This document shows positions 29,757 to 38,564 of a DNA stretch of 44,716 nucleotides, piece by piece; positions within the stretch are counted from its first letter, which is position 1; each line of letters opens with the position of its first letter. The notes under the pieces are model-generated. The model was not told the origin of the DNA, searched no databases, and saw only the letters and a list, made by a program, of their open reading frames with translations. The position numbers and the translations under genes are program-made. Source of the stretch: a virus; the IMG/VR virus record IMGVR_UViG_3300005935_000028, positions 1-44,716 of that record. The stretch is one strand, 5' to 3'.

Positions 29757-30084
29757 TTCATCAATAGCTGATATAGCTAAGGCATTAGAAAAAGAGAAAC
29801 CAGAGGAGGGTTGTGAGCTTTGTGAGCTAGAAAAAAAGACGAAGTGGTATTTTGAATCCAAGAAGTATGTAGTACTTGACTGTGTAAAGTGTAAGTGTCC
29901 AATGATTGTATTCAGAAAGCATGTTAAAGAAGCTAGACATAGGGTTGACAGTCAGATGGTTTGGAGATTATCGGAGGTTTGTGATAAAGTATATGGAAAG
30001 GGAAAGTGGACTCTTGATAAAAATATGAGGTCTATTCCCGATCATGTCCATTATCATGGTCGACCTAAGAAAGGAAACAAATAA
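29746..30084 (+). CDS. HIT-like domain protein with N-terminal zinc pair
   Basis: A 112-residue protein. HVHYHGR near the C-terminus fits the histidine-triad pattern HxHxH, and CELC (23-26) with CVKCKC forms a likely zinc site. HIT enzymes hydrolyse or transfer nucleotides from nucleotide derivatives. A very strong AAAGGAGGT lies 6 nt before the ATG. A role in nucleotide-sugar turnover is plausible from the neighbours. Confidence 0.6.
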   Translation: MDVNSSIADIAKALEKEKPEEGCELCELEKKTKWYFESKKYVVLDCVKCKCPMIVFRKHVKEARHRVDSQMVWRLSEVCDKVYGKGKWTLDKNMRSIPDHVHYHGRPKKGNK

Positions 30085-30085
30085 T

Positions 30086-31582
30086 ATGAGTAAGAAAAAT
30101 AAAGTTAAGATAGTTTTACCAAATACTAATAAAAAAACAGATAGGATTAGATTACTTATATGGATTGATTCTCCTTCTTGTGCTACAGGGTTCGCTACGG
30201 TTGCTAGAGGAATTTTTAATTATATCGCCATGCTTAAGAAAGCAGATGGAAAGACTAGAAAGTATGATATTGATATTATTGGGGTGAACGATAGGGGTGG
30301 CTGGAAAAATCCGATTAAATATCCTTATAGAATTTTTCCTGCTAAACCTGGTGCTCAACTAGGTATAGGAGGAGATATTTATGGTAGAGCTAGACTGGTA
30401 GCAGCGTTACTAGGTAAAGATCCAGATATACTTCCCCCTTGGGATATTGTCTTTACACTTAATGATGCTTTTATCTTAGAACAGCCCCTTCCTGTTTTTA
30501 ATGTAGGAACTATGAAAGTAATTAAGAAGACGCAAAAGAGTTCAAAGGATAGTCTTCCGCCAGATTGGCACTTTAAGGTTGTTTCTTACTGGCCAGTTGA
30601 TTCTCCCCTAAAAGCTAATTGGGTTGAAAACTCGATTTCTATGGCTGATTATCCAGTGGCATACACTAAGTATGGAAAAGAGGAGATTATCAAAGCTGAT
30701 AATACTTTGGATAGACCAACTGAAGTTCCTAAGAGATTAAGAGTTATTTATCACGGTGTAGATACAGATATTTTTAATCCAATTAGTGATAAGGAAAAAG
30801 TAAAGTATAGGAAGCAGTTATTTGATGGTAAAGTCAAACCAGAGACTTTCTTAGTAACTGCCGTTGCTAGGAATCAACAGAGAAAAGACTTACCAAGAAC
30901 GATGAAAATATTTAAGGAATTTCAAAAGCGTCGACCAGATTCTTTCTTATATCTTCACTGTCAGGAAACTGATGCTTGGGGATCGCTATTAGAGTATGGT
31001 AGGCAGTTCAACCTAGAGATGGGTAAAGACTGGGCTGTTCCTGCGAAATTCTCTGCTAATACAGGATTTCCTGTAGAAGCTATGAACCTAATCTATAACG
31101 TGTCTGATATGATTATTAGTACAAGTTTGGGCGAAGGATTTGGTTTTTATAACATGGAGGGATTTGCTACTAAAACTCCTGTTTTAGCTCCTGATAATAC
31201 CGTTCATCCAGAGTTATTTAATTATGATAAGTCTGATAGTCTAGATGATATAGAATCTTTAGCCAAGAAAGTGAGGGGTATTCCATATAAGAGTGGTGCT
31301 AATAGTTCAGAGTGGGCGACATATGGCACTGCTGACTATGAAAGAATCAGACCACTTGGCAACGTTGAAGATGCGGTCAAGAAGATGATTTGGATTTACG
31401 ATAATCCAGACAAGGTAACTAAAATAACAGAGAGGGCATACAAGTGGGTACAAGATTATAGTTGGAAGAAAATTTCACCACTATGGGACAATTTATTCAC
31501 TGAGGTGTATAATAATCTTAAGGTGGAACGTAAGAATTGGAAGCCACCAAAGAAGGTAAAAAAACATGGCAACAAGAGGTAA
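30086..31582 (+). CDS. GT-B family glycosyltransferase (GT4-like)
   Basis: A 498-residue protein with GT-B fold features: the N-terminal nucleotide fold begins RLLIWIDSPSCATGFA, VIYHGVDTDIF near residue 230 is the GT4 linker signature, and SLGEGFGFYNMEG with the conserved E binds the donor nucleotide. Retaining GT4 enzymes use activated sugars. I chose the ATG at 30086 with AAAGGA upstream. The last 17 bp overlap the terminase small subunit, which links the glycan island to the packaging genes. Confidence 0.82.
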   Translation: MSKKNKVKIVLPNTNKKTDRIRLLIWIDSPSCATGFATVARGIFNYIAMLKKADGKTRKYDIDIIGVNDRGGWKNPIKYPYRIFPAKPGAQLGIGGDIYGRARLVAALLGKDPDILPPWDIVFTLNDAFILEQPLPVFNVGTMKVIKKTQKSSKDSLPPDWHFKVVSYWPVDSPLKANWVENSISMADYPVAYTKYGKEEIIKADNTLDRPTEVPKRLRVIYHGVDTDIFNPISDKEKVKYRKQLFDGKVKPETFLVTAVARNQQRKDLPRTMKIFKEFQKRRPDSFLYLHCQETDAWGSLLEYGRQFNLEMGKDWAVPAKFSANTGFPVEAMNLIYNVSDMIISTSLGEGFGFYNMEGFATKTPVLAPDNTVHPELFNYDKSDSLDDIESLAKKVRGIPYKSGANSSEWATYGTADYERIRPLGNVEDAVKKMIWIYDNPDKVTKITERAYKWVQDYSWKKISPLWDNLFTEVYNNLKVERKNWKPPKKVKKHGNKR

Positions 31583-32132
31583 GTGGAATTGGCCTAAATT
31601 GAAGCGTGAATATCTCACTGGAGATTGGTTGACGGTAAAGAAGTTTCTAGAATCTAAGAAAATTCCTACTACTAATTTTAACCAGACAGCGGGGTGGGCA
31701 TCTGAGAAGAAGGCACTTCAAGAGAGGATGACAGATGAGGCTAAGAATAAGATGGTTAGTCAAAGTGTTGATGAGGTAACTGCTGTCAGACAAAGACAGG
31801 CAAGATTGGCGAGATATCTTCAAGCTAAAGCTGCAAAGAAATTAAAAACGTTAGAGATTGAAACTATTGATGAGGCAAGACGTATGGTTATTGCTGGGAT
31901 GAAAGAAGAGCGAAAAGCTTTAGGTATGGGCGAAAGGGCTCCTCATGGTGGAGGATTAACGCAGATTAACATTGAATTACCGAATACAAATTTAGACAAA
32001 TTATTAAAGGATTCTGATTATGAAGGCGTTCTCAAGCTCCTTGCAGAAGTTAAACGAGAAAGAGCTAGCCGTGCTGGAGAAGCAACTGCTAATAAAGGCA
32101 CAGCAGAAGTTCAAGAAGGAGAAGTTGTCTGA
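31566..32132 (+). CDS. terminase small subunit-like protein
   Basis: A 188-residue protein with an N-terminal helix-turn-helix-like segment (WPKLKREYLTGDWLTVKKFLE) and a central helix rich in Lys and Arg, the make-up of phage TerS. TerS recognises the packaging site and loads the large subunit. The position directly before the large terminase gene is decisive. A C-terminal patch (NLDKLLKDSDYE) is likely to contact TerL. It overlaps the next gene by 113 bp, an unusually long overlap. Confidence 0.75.
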   Translation: MATRGKWNWPKLKREYLTGDWLTVKKFLESKKIPTTNFNQTAGWASEKKALQERMTDEAKNKMVSQSVDEVTAVRQRQARLARYLQAKAAKKLKTLEIETIDEARRMVIAGMKEERKALGMGERAPHGGGLTQINIELPNTNLDKLLKDSDYEGVLKLLAEVKRERASRAGEATANKGTAEVQEGEVV

Positions 32133-34722
32133 TTATTTCACTTGGGTAAAAGCAGTTTGGCTTACCTCAAAGGGGAAACCTCTTAAATTCTCCGACAGGA
32201 AATATTTAGTACAAATCTATACTGACCAGTATCACAATATTGTGTATACCAAGGCATCACAGATGGGATTGTCTGAGCGTGGTATTTCTGAGGCTGTGTG
32301 GATTGCTGATATTCTAGGGAAGAATGTACTCTATTGCGTAGACGAAAAAACAGAGCTTTTATCTAAAAGAGGGTGGTTAAGGTTTAATCAGATAAGAGAT
32401 GGTGAAGTTATACTTACTATGAATAAAATAACTGGAAAGAGTGAGTGGAAAAAATCTAAAGAGCTTTTTACCAAGAAGGTTAAAACTAAACTTATTTTAT
32501 TGGAGACAAATAAGTTTTCTGCACTTGTTACTAACAATCATAGATGGATAGTAAAAGATGGGTGGATCAACAAACATAAGAAGCAGGGTTTTTACTTTAC
32601 ACAAACCAAAGATATGTTTATTGGAGATAAATATATTCCTCGTGCTGTTTCTTGTGCCGATTTACCAAAGGACAAAACATACTCAAATCAATTTGTTGAA
32701 TTATGTGCTTGGGTTTGGACAGATGGACACTTTGCAAAAGCACAGGGAAAAGGAATTCGAGGCATAGGACCAAGTTTAATAGGTATAACACAATCAGAGA
32801 AAGTTAATCATGATAAAGTTCAGAAGATAAAAAGATGTCTAAAACTCAACAAACTTAGCTATAAAGAACATCTTTCCAATAACGACTCTAATTGTGTTCA
32901 GCTTATGTTTAAGGGAGAGGTAGCAAGAAAAATAAGGTTAGTAATGCCAAACAAAGTTCCATCAATAGAATTTATTTTATCTTTAACAAAAAACCAATTG
33001 AATATATTTATAGAAACATCACTAGATGCAGACGGGTGGAGAAGAAAAACAAAGAGAGGCAATCTAGTTAGAGCCTTTACACAGAAGAATAAGCAAAGAA
33101 TTGACATATGGACTATGGTTTGCTCTTTAGCTGGCATATCAACAAGGATTGTAAAAAGAAAAGACGGATCATCTAATATGCAATTATATCTATCTAATAA
33201 TATATCTGTAAGGAAGTTACATAGGAAGCATATTGACTATGATGGTATTGTTTGGTGTCCAAGAACAGATAACGGAACATTTTTAGCTAGGAGAAAGGGA
33301 TCAATTTATTGGACTGGTAACACATTCCCCGCCCAGAAGCAGTTACAAGAGTTTGTCCAAGCTCGTCTTAATCCAGTTCTTAACATGTCTGACTACTTAA
33401 AAGATCGGGTTGAGTCTGTTCAGGGAAAAAGAGTCGAGACGTTGGGTTTAAAAAAGATAGGCAAAGGAGATATTTATTTTCGTGGTAGCACAAACGAGAA
33501 ACAGATTATTTCTGTTGATGCTGATTGTGTTTTCTTAGATGAACGAGATAGGTTTGACGAAAGGAATGTTCCTTTTATTGATAAGCGTATGAACGCTTCT
33601 GATCTAAAGTGGAGACGTGAAATTTCTACTCCTACTCTACCAAAGCATGCTATTCACCAAGCCTATTTAGATAGCGATCAAAGAGTATGGCAGATTAAGT
33701 GTAAGAATTGTGGATTATGGCAAGAGTTAGATTTCTTTAAGAATATTAATTATAAAAATAAAACTTGTGTTTGCCGTCAGTGTAAAAAGAAGATGAAAAG
33801 AATTGTTGATGGTAGATGGGAAGCTCAAAACCCATCTAGTGATGTTCATGGATATAGAGTTAATGGGATGTATAATCCATCAGTAACTATTGCTGATATT
33901 GTTAAGAAATATCGGAGTGCAAAACTTATAGGTTTTTCTGCTTTACAGCAGTTTTATAATCAAGACCTTGGGCTTCCTTACGAGGTTTCAGGACAGGTTG
34001 TCCAAATTTCTGAGTTAAACGCATGTAAAAAAGAGTATGAGATTCCTATTGAATCCAAAAAGTCTTGTTTCGCTGGTATTGATATTGGTAGTAAAGTCCA
34101 TAACGTTGTTGTTGTCCAGAAAATAAAAGGCGAAGGATATCGTGTAGTTTGGGCAGGTATTGTTAGCAAATTCTTCGGACCAGCTAATAGCATTGAGAGT
34201 GTTATGGGAGCTTATGATATTAAAATTGCTGTCGTTGATAAATTGCCAGAACAGGGGTTAGTAAAAGAATTGATAGAGAAATTTCCCAGGAGGATATTTG
34301 CAGCAACCTATCCGTCATCCAAGTTTACTGTCAAAGAATATTTTAGGTGGGACAATATAAAATATGAGGTTAAACTTGACAGGACGATCAGTCTGGATTA
34401 TCTTGTAAGTGATATACAAAATAAGGTGGTAGAGCTGCCAAGGAACATAGAAACAGTTCCAGGTTTCTATAACCAGTTAAGATCGTTAACGAGAGTTACG
34501 AAGAAAAACAGAAGAACTGGTGAGGAAACTGCTTTCTGGGTTGAGACCAGGCAAGGAACTGACCACTATTTCCACGCCTTAAATTTTGCTCGTATGGCTC
34601 AATCTCGAGCGTTAACAGGAAAGGCTCTTTTGGATTACTACAGCCAACCAGGTAAGGATGAAAATCCTGGCTTGATAGATTGGATAAGAGTAAACGCCCA
34701 AAGGATAAAAGAGGTAAAATAA
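32020..34722 (+). CDS. terL: terminase large subunit (GpA-like) interrupted by an intein
   Basis: A 900-residue precursor. The ATPase motor has Walker A-like KASQMGLSE (78-86) and Walker B CVFLDERDRF (D507, E508). A zinc ribbon (CKNC, CRQC) follows, then an RNase H-like nuclease domain (AGIDIGSKVH). It packs DNA into proheads. An intein of 329 residues occupies 106-434, between LGKNVLY and TFPAQKQL; removal leaves a protein of 571 residues, a normal size. AAAGGA lies 8 nt before the ATG at 32020, inside the small subunit gene. Confidence 0.88.
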   Translation: MKAFSSSLQKLNEKELAVLEKQLLIKAQQKFKKEKLSDYFTWVKAVWLTSKGKPLKFSDRKYLVQIYTDQYHNIVYTKASQMGLSERGISEAVWIADILGKNVLYCVDEKTELLSKRGWLRFNQIRDGEVILTMNKITGKSEWKKSKELFTKKVKTKLILLETNKFSALVTNNHRWIVKDGWINKHKKQGFYFTQTKDMFIGDKYIPRAVSCADLPKDKTYSNQFVELCAWVWTDGHFAKAQGKGIRGIGPSLIGITQSEKVNHDKVQKIKRCLKLNKLSYKEHLSNNDSNCVQLMFKGEVARKIRLVMPNKVPSIEFILSLTKNQLNIFIETSLDADGWRRKTKRGNLVRAFTQKNKQRIDIWTMVCSLAGISTRIVKRKDGSSNMQLYLSNNISVRKLHRKHIDYDGIVWCPRTDNGTFLARRKGSIYWTGNTFPAQKQLQEFVQARLNPVLNMSDYLKDRVESVQGKRVETLGLKKIGKGDIYFRGSTNEKQIISVDADCVFLDERDRFDERNVPFIDKRMNASDLKWRREISTPTLPKHAIHQAYLDSDQRVWQIKCKNCGLWQELDFFKNINYKNKTCVCRQCKKKMKRIVDGRWEAQNPSSDVHGYRVNGMYNPSVTIADIVKKYRSAKLIGFSALQQFYNQDLGLPYEVSGQVVQISELNACKKEYEIPIESKKSCFAGIDIGSKVHNVVVVQKIKGEGYRVVWAGIVSKFFGPANSIESVMGAYDIKIAVVDKLPEQGLVKELIEKFPRRIFAATYPSSKFTVKEYFRWDNIKYEVKLDRTISLDYLVSDIQNKVVELPRNIETVPGFYNQLRSLTRVTKKNRRTGEETAFWVETRQGTDHYFHALNFARMAQSRALTGKALLDYYSQPGKDENPGLIDWIRVNAQRIKEVK
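32335..33321 (+). mobile_element. intein with LAGLIDADG homing endonuclease
   Basis: The intein spans residues 106-434 of the terminase precursor. It begins with Cys (block A CVDEKTELLS), has block B TNNH, and ends WTGN before Thr435, the extein nucleophile. Two LAGLIDADG-like segments lie inside (WVWTDGHFAK and TSLDADGWRR). The penultimate Gly replaces the classical His. Insertion into the terminase ATPase core at a conserved site is typical of such elements. The two endonuclease motifs look intact enough for cutting. Confidence 0.88.
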
Positions 34723-34723
34723 T

Positions 34724-36499
34724 ATGGGAATTTTTGATAATCTTTTGAAGAGAGTTATTAACCCTGTGATTGAGAAATCACTCGAAGAAACGATTGAGAA
34801 AGATGGAGAATTAAAAAAGAGATTAACGACACAGTCATTACCAATTGACACATATCCAGATGGTGCTGGTACGATTAATAGAAAGGTAGTTAAGAAGAGT
34901 TTCCCTGGCGGAATCAGTTATGGTATTTTAAGAGAGTTTGCTTTGTTCTATCCGATCCTTAGGTCTTGTGTCAATTATCGCAAAAGACAAATTACACAGT
35001 TAGATTGGGATATTGTTCCTCGTGAAGTTGTTAAAGATAAGAAGAAGAAAGATAGATTAAGAGAAGAATCTAAGACTACAAAAGATTTCTTAAAATATCC
35101 TACTGGAGATGAAACAATGAGTTTCAGAATATTTGTTAATAAAATCATTGAGGACTTGATGGTATTGGATGCTGTGTCTATCTATAAGCGTCTGAATAGG
35201 AAAGGTGATTTATATGGATATTTACCAATAGATAGTGCAACCATTAAATTGATGCTAAATAAGGATGGGACAGTTCCTGCGGCACCACGTAAAGCATACG
35301 TTCAGGTCATTGATGGGAAATTAACAGCGAAGCTATCTACAGATGAATTAATTTATAGACTTATGAACCCAAGGACTAACACCCCATATGGGTTAAGCCC
35401 AGTAGAAACACTAATTATCACAGTAACAACAGCTTTAAAACTGTCTTCTTATAACCTTGCTTACTTAACAGAAGGGAATGTTCCAGAGGGCTTTGTCGAA
35501 CTTCCAAAGGAAGTTGCTGATAGCCCAGAGCAGATGCAGGTATGGCAAAGCAAGTGGGATGCTATGTTTTCAGGTGATCCAAGATTTCAGAGAAAGATTA
35601 AATTCTTACCAGAGGGAATGCAGTGGCATCCAATTAGAAAACCAGACGATATGAAGTTTGATAGGTTTGAGAAGTGGCTATTGCTTAATACTTGTTCAGT
35701 AATGGAAGTACCACCACAGTCTATTGGTTTTCAATTTGATAGGGGCAAAGGGGCAACTGAGGCAGAGTGGGAAATCGGTAAAGAACGTGGTCTTTATCCA
35801 ACTGCTAACTTCTTGAAAGAGATCTTTGATCGCATGGTTCAGGAAGATTTAGGACAAGATGAGCTTGAATTTGTATGGACAAATATCAATCCAACTAATA
35901 AGAAAGAGGAGGCTGATGTATTCGCTAAATTGGTTGGGTATGGTGCCGTATCAGTTGACGAGTGGAGGATTGGAGAAGGTTATGAGCCGATTGGGATGGG
36001 TCACTATATTACTACGCCTACAGGTCCAGTGTTTGTTAAAGACTTGATTGAGATGTCAGAGCAAGGAACACCTATATTGCCACAATCATATTTACCTAAA
36101 GATGGAACTGGACAACCACCCGTACCGAAAGATAAACCTGGTACACCAAAAGATAAGACAGCTCCACCTAAAGATAATTCAGTTACTAGCAAGATTAAAA
36201 AAATTGCTGATAAAGAATTGTTTGAAGAGTTGAAGAGATGGAAAAAGGCAACTAAAAACGATTTCAAAAAGAATCGTGAATTTAGAGCTTTCAGTTCTGA
36301 AATAATTGATTCTAGAACTAAGAGGATTATTGGAGATGGCTTAATGACAATCAAGAAAAGAGAGGATATAGATCAATTATTTGATCCTTTCATTAGTCAT
36401 GAGAATAACATGCTAACATCTATGTTAGAGCTTTATGATAATGTGAAAGATATAGTCGATGAAAAAACAACAGTTAAAAAGGGTCAAAAGAGCAGTTGA
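34724..36499 (+). CDS. portal protein
   Basis: A 591-residue protein. YPILRSCVNYRKRQITQLDWDIV near residue 75 and the GLSPVETL helix are typical of the phage portal (SPP1 gp6/HK97 type); the ring of twelve copies forms the DNA channel of the head. A Pro- and Lys-rich linker (GTGQPPVPKDKPGTPK) starts near residue 462, followed by a helical tail. The position after the terminase supports the call. The last 41 bp overlap the next gene. Confidence 0.85.
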   Translation: MGIFDNLLKRVINPVIEKSLEETIEKDGELKKRLTTQSLPIDTYPDGAGTINRKVVKKSFPGGISYGILREFALFYPILRSCVNYRKRQITQLDWDIVPREVVKDKKKKDRLREESKTTKDFLKYPTGDETMSFRIFVNKIIEDLMVLDAVSIYKRLNRKGDLYGYLPIDSATIKLMLNKDGTVPAAPRKAYVQVIDGKLTAKLSTDELIYRLMNPRTNTPYGLSPVETLIITVTTALKLSSYNLAYLTEGNVPEGFVELPKEVADSPEQMQVWQSKWDAMFSGDPRFQRKIKFLPEGMQWHPIRKPDDMKFDRFEKWLLLNTCSVMEVPPQSIGFQFDRGKGATEAEWEIGKERGLYPTANFLKEIFDRMVQEDLGQDELEFVWTNINPTNKKEEADVFAKLVGYGAVSVDEWRIGEGYEPIGMGHYITTPTGPVFVKDLIEMSEQGTPILPQSYLPKDGTGQPPVPKDKPGTPKDKTAPPKDNSVTSKIKKIADKELFEELKRWKKATKNDFKKNREFRAFSSEIIDSRTKRIIGDGLMTIKKREDIDQLFDPFISHENNMLTSMLELYDNVKDIVDEKTTVKKGQKSS

Positions 36500-37283
36500 G
36501 GCTTTCTTTTATAAAGCTAGATTTAATATTGCCCTACATGACACCTTAGATAACAAGAAACACCACGATTTTAGAAAGAAGATTGAGAAGGCTATCCTTA
36601 AGCAGATTTTGTTTTTTTCTAAAAAGAATAAAGTTGCTCAGGTTATTGGAGTGAATAAAGCAGTTAAAGAACTTAATAATAAAGATTTACTTAAGAACAT
36701 TATATTGATATGGATTCCTTTGACTAATTTTATTACTGAAGTTGAGATAGCTTCGTATATTGAATGGGCTGGGAATAAAGGTGGTCAGTCTGGTGTTAAT
36801 AAGCTTAAGTCTGATCTTAAGTTCAAACTTGAGAATAAAGCTCTACTTGCTTCTATCAAAAAAAGACCATCAGAGTTAGTTAAATTCGTTGATGGAACAA
36901 CACAAGATTGGATTGCTAGAACAATAGAAGAGGGCGTTAATAAAGGTTTATCTGAATATGAGATTGCCTCTATGCTTAGAAGAAACGCCACTTCATCTGC
37001 TAAAGAGAGAGCTGAGGTAGTTGCCGAACAAGAGGCTGCTTTAATTATGGGAGAGATGGAAGTTGAAGTATTTAAGCGTAACAAGATCAAACTTCATAGT
37101 TGGATAACGAGTAGGGATGAGATGGTTTGTGTTGAATGTATGACCAATGAAGAAGCTGGTGATGTAAAAGTTGGTGATGAATTCCCAGGAGGGGTTTTAT
37201 CATCGCCACAACATGTTCGTTGTCGTTGTATGACAATGCCAAAATTTAGTAAAGAGGTAAAGATTTTATGGGCAGGGGAGTAG
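36459..37283 (+). CDS. minor head protein (SPP1 gp7/Mu F-like)
   Basis: A 274-residue protein. The C-terminus SRDEMVCVECMTNEEAG, GDEFPGG and QHVRCRCMTMP matches the phage head morphogenesis domain, with its two CxxC or CRC pairs. It stands right after the portal, as in SPP1-like phages, and is thought to be carried into the head and injected with DNA. N-terminal helices are charged and long. Confidence 0.8.
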   Translation: MKKQQLKRVKRAVEAFFYKARFNIALHDTLDNKKHHDFRKKIEKAILKQILFFSKKNKVAQVIGVNKAVKELNNKDLLKNIILIWIPLTNFITEVEIASYIEWAGNKGGQSGVNKLKSDLKFKLENKALLASIKKRPSELVKFVDGTTQDWIARTIEEGVNKGLSEYEIASMLRRNATSSAKERAEVVAEQEAALIMGEMEVEVFKRNKIKLHSWITSRDEMVCVECMTNEEAGDVKVGDEFPGGVLSSPQHVRCRCMTMPKFSKEVKILWAGE

Positions 37284-37627
37284 ATAATCCAGAAATTCCA
37301 AACGCTGACGACAGAAAGCAATTAAAGAAACTTTACTTTGATTTTCTTCGTGGATTAAAAGATTTCATGCCTGAGTTTTTGCGTGACGAGTGCTTAGAAC
37401 TATTAATTGGAGAAATTCCTATCAAGGGAAAAGTCAAACTTTTTGATGGATATACACAGGGTCAAGCTACTATTAAGAATCAGGGTAAATTTCCATGCTA
37501 TCTATCAACAACAGGGATGGGTGGATATAAACTTGATCCAGGTGAAGTAAGAAAATTCTTCGTTAATTCTCAAGTAATAGTTACTACTCTATCTGGTACT
37601 ACTATCCTTGGCTTTATCCGCACTTGA
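37268..37627 (+). CDS. hypothetical head-region protein, 119 aa
   Basis: A 119-residue protein. The N-terminal 55 residues are helical, the rest is beta-rich (KLFDGYTQGQATIKNQGKF, YLSTTGMGGYKLDPGE). It overlaps the minor head gene by 16 bp, so it is most likely a virion or assembly protein. Not recognised. Confidence 0.5.
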   Translation: MGRGVDNPEIPNADDRKQLKKLYFDFLRGLKDFMPEFLRDECLELLIGEIPIKGKVKLFDGYTQGQATIKNQGKFPCYLSTTGMGGYKLDPGEVRKFFVNSQVIVTTLSGTTILGFIRT

Positions 37628-37653
37628 CATAATTAGATTTATTTGTCTAGAAT
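37624..37653 (+). promoter_or_regulatory. sigma-70-type promoter of a short transcript
   Basis: TTGACA (37624-37629), 18-bp spacer, TAGAAT (37648-37653). It overlaps the stop of the preceding gene and points into a region with three hairpins, the last one a terminator. Confidence 0.55.
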
Positions 37654-37659
37654 AGTATG

Positions 37660-37733
37660 AAGGGTTTTCTTTAAGGGCATTCAGGCTCTTATTTGGAATC
37701 TAATCTATTAGAAACCGCATTGGCGGTTTTTTT
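37660..37733 (+). ncRNA. candidate small RNA between promoter and terminator
   Basis: From the predicted start (about 37660) to the U-run the RNA would be about 75 nt. It has a hairpin AAGGGC...GCTCTT, a hairpin TCTAA-TCTA-TTAGA and the terminator stem. No frame of useful length lies here. Alternatively the hairpins form an attenuator before the gene at 37755. Confidence 0.45.
37712..37733 (+). terminator. intrinsic terminator
   Basis: AAACCGC (37712-37718), loop ATTG, GCGGTTT (37723-37729), then a run of T. It ends the head operon and the short transcript from 37624. Confidence 0.85.
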
Positions 37734-37754
37734 ATTGTTTAAAAAGGAGGTTCT

Positions 37755-37976
37755 ATGTGGATAAGATATTTAGTGAATATGAAAAGTAATAAAGCTGGAG
37801 ATGTTGTCTTTGTTGACGACAAGACGGCTAAGAAAATTTTAAAGAAAGACAAGGTGGTTGAGTGTATTGACTCAACAGGTCTACCTTTGGTGGATGCTAC
37901 TCCAGAAGATCAACAAGCTTATTTAAAAGCTAAAAAAATTAGTGAGAAGAAATATATAAAAGCCAAGAAAGGCTAA
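37755..37976 (+). CDS. hypothetical protein, 73 aa
   Basis: A 73-residue Lys-rich protein beginning MWIRYLVNMKSN, with a small beta domain (KAGDVVFVDDKTAKKIL) of the kind seen in phage head-tail or major capsid-adjacent genes. AAAGGAGG 6 nt before the ATG is a strong ribosome site. Function not assigned. Confidence 0.55.
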   Translation: MWIRYLVNMKSNKAGDVVFVDDKTAKKILKKDKVVECIDSTGLPLVDATPEDQQAYLKAKKISEKKYIKAKKG

Positions 37977-38006
37977 TTTGTAATTTTGAAAGGTGGTGAA
38001 TAATAC

Positions 38007-38525
38007 ATGGCTGCTACTTTTAGTGTTGCTCAGCAATATGGATCAGATACTGGTTCTGCTTCGTTACTAGGTGCTACAGGTTCTCTTTGGAACTTCAAGC
38101 AAGCTACTAACGCTGGTACACAGAACTATAATTCTGCTGGTTCAAATATTCCTGCTGGTCAGAACTCTTTTGGTCTACACTTTAGACCTTATTTTTCTAC
38201 AAACGCAACAAATACTTTTAGTAATATTCGATTTTACCAATCAACTACATTCACAAACACAAACTATGCCGCTGTTGGCACAAGTGCTGCTGGTTATACA
38301 CAATCAACTGCATCTGCTACAGCAGCTACCGCTGGTGGTGCTAGTGATACTGGTGTTCCAACTGGTTCAGCTACCAATGCTGCTATTGCCCTAGCTACAC
38401 TTACGCTAGGAAGTGCAACAGGTTATGGACCTTCATATTTGAGAGTTCAGTTGACATCAGGTGCTTCGGCTCCTGCTGGAGACACTCCTTATGGTGGATT
38501 CACTTGGATATATGATGAATCATAA
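38007..38525 (+). CDS. virion-like protein, Ala/Thr/Ser/Gly-rich
   Basis: A 172-residue beta-rich protein with little Lys and no Cys (GSLWNFKQATNAGTQNY, FSNIRFYQSTTFTNTNY). This composition is typical of phage decoration or tail proteins exposed on the virion. It ends FTWIYDES. No family is recognised. GGTGGTG lies 9-10 nt before the ATG. Confidence 0.6.
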   Translation: MAATFSVAQQYGSDTGSASLLGATGSLWNFKQATNAGTQNYNSAGSNIPAGQNSFGLHFRPYFSTNATNTFSNIRFYQSTTFTNTNYAAVGTSAAGYTQSTASATAATAGGASDTGVPTGSATNAAIALATLTLGSATGYGPSYLRVQLTSGASAPAGDTPYGGFTWIYDES

Positions 38526-38526
38526 A

Positions 38527-38555
38527 TTGACAATATACTAGAGTCGTTATATACT
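38527..38555 (+). promoter_or_regulatory. strong promoter of the homing endonuclease gene
   Basis: TTGACA (38527-38532), 17-bp spacer, TATACT (38550-38555). Transcription should start at about 38562, at the ATG of the next gene, so the transcript would be leaderless. Confidence 0.65.
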
Positions 38556-38564
38556 CTAGTATAT
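38533..38564 (+). repeat. 12-bp perfect inverted repeat over the promoter and start codon
   Basis: ATATACTAGAGT (38533-38544) and ACTCTAGTATAT (38553-38564) flank an 8-nt loop. The right arm includes the -10 end and the first two bases of the ATG. It may be an operator or, in read-through RNA, a hairpin that hides the start codon. Confidence 0.75.

Noticed and set aside
31566-37627. Integrase or lysogeny genes near the packaging block
   Set aside because: No recombinase, repressor or att-like repeat was found in the window, so no claim on lifestyle is made.
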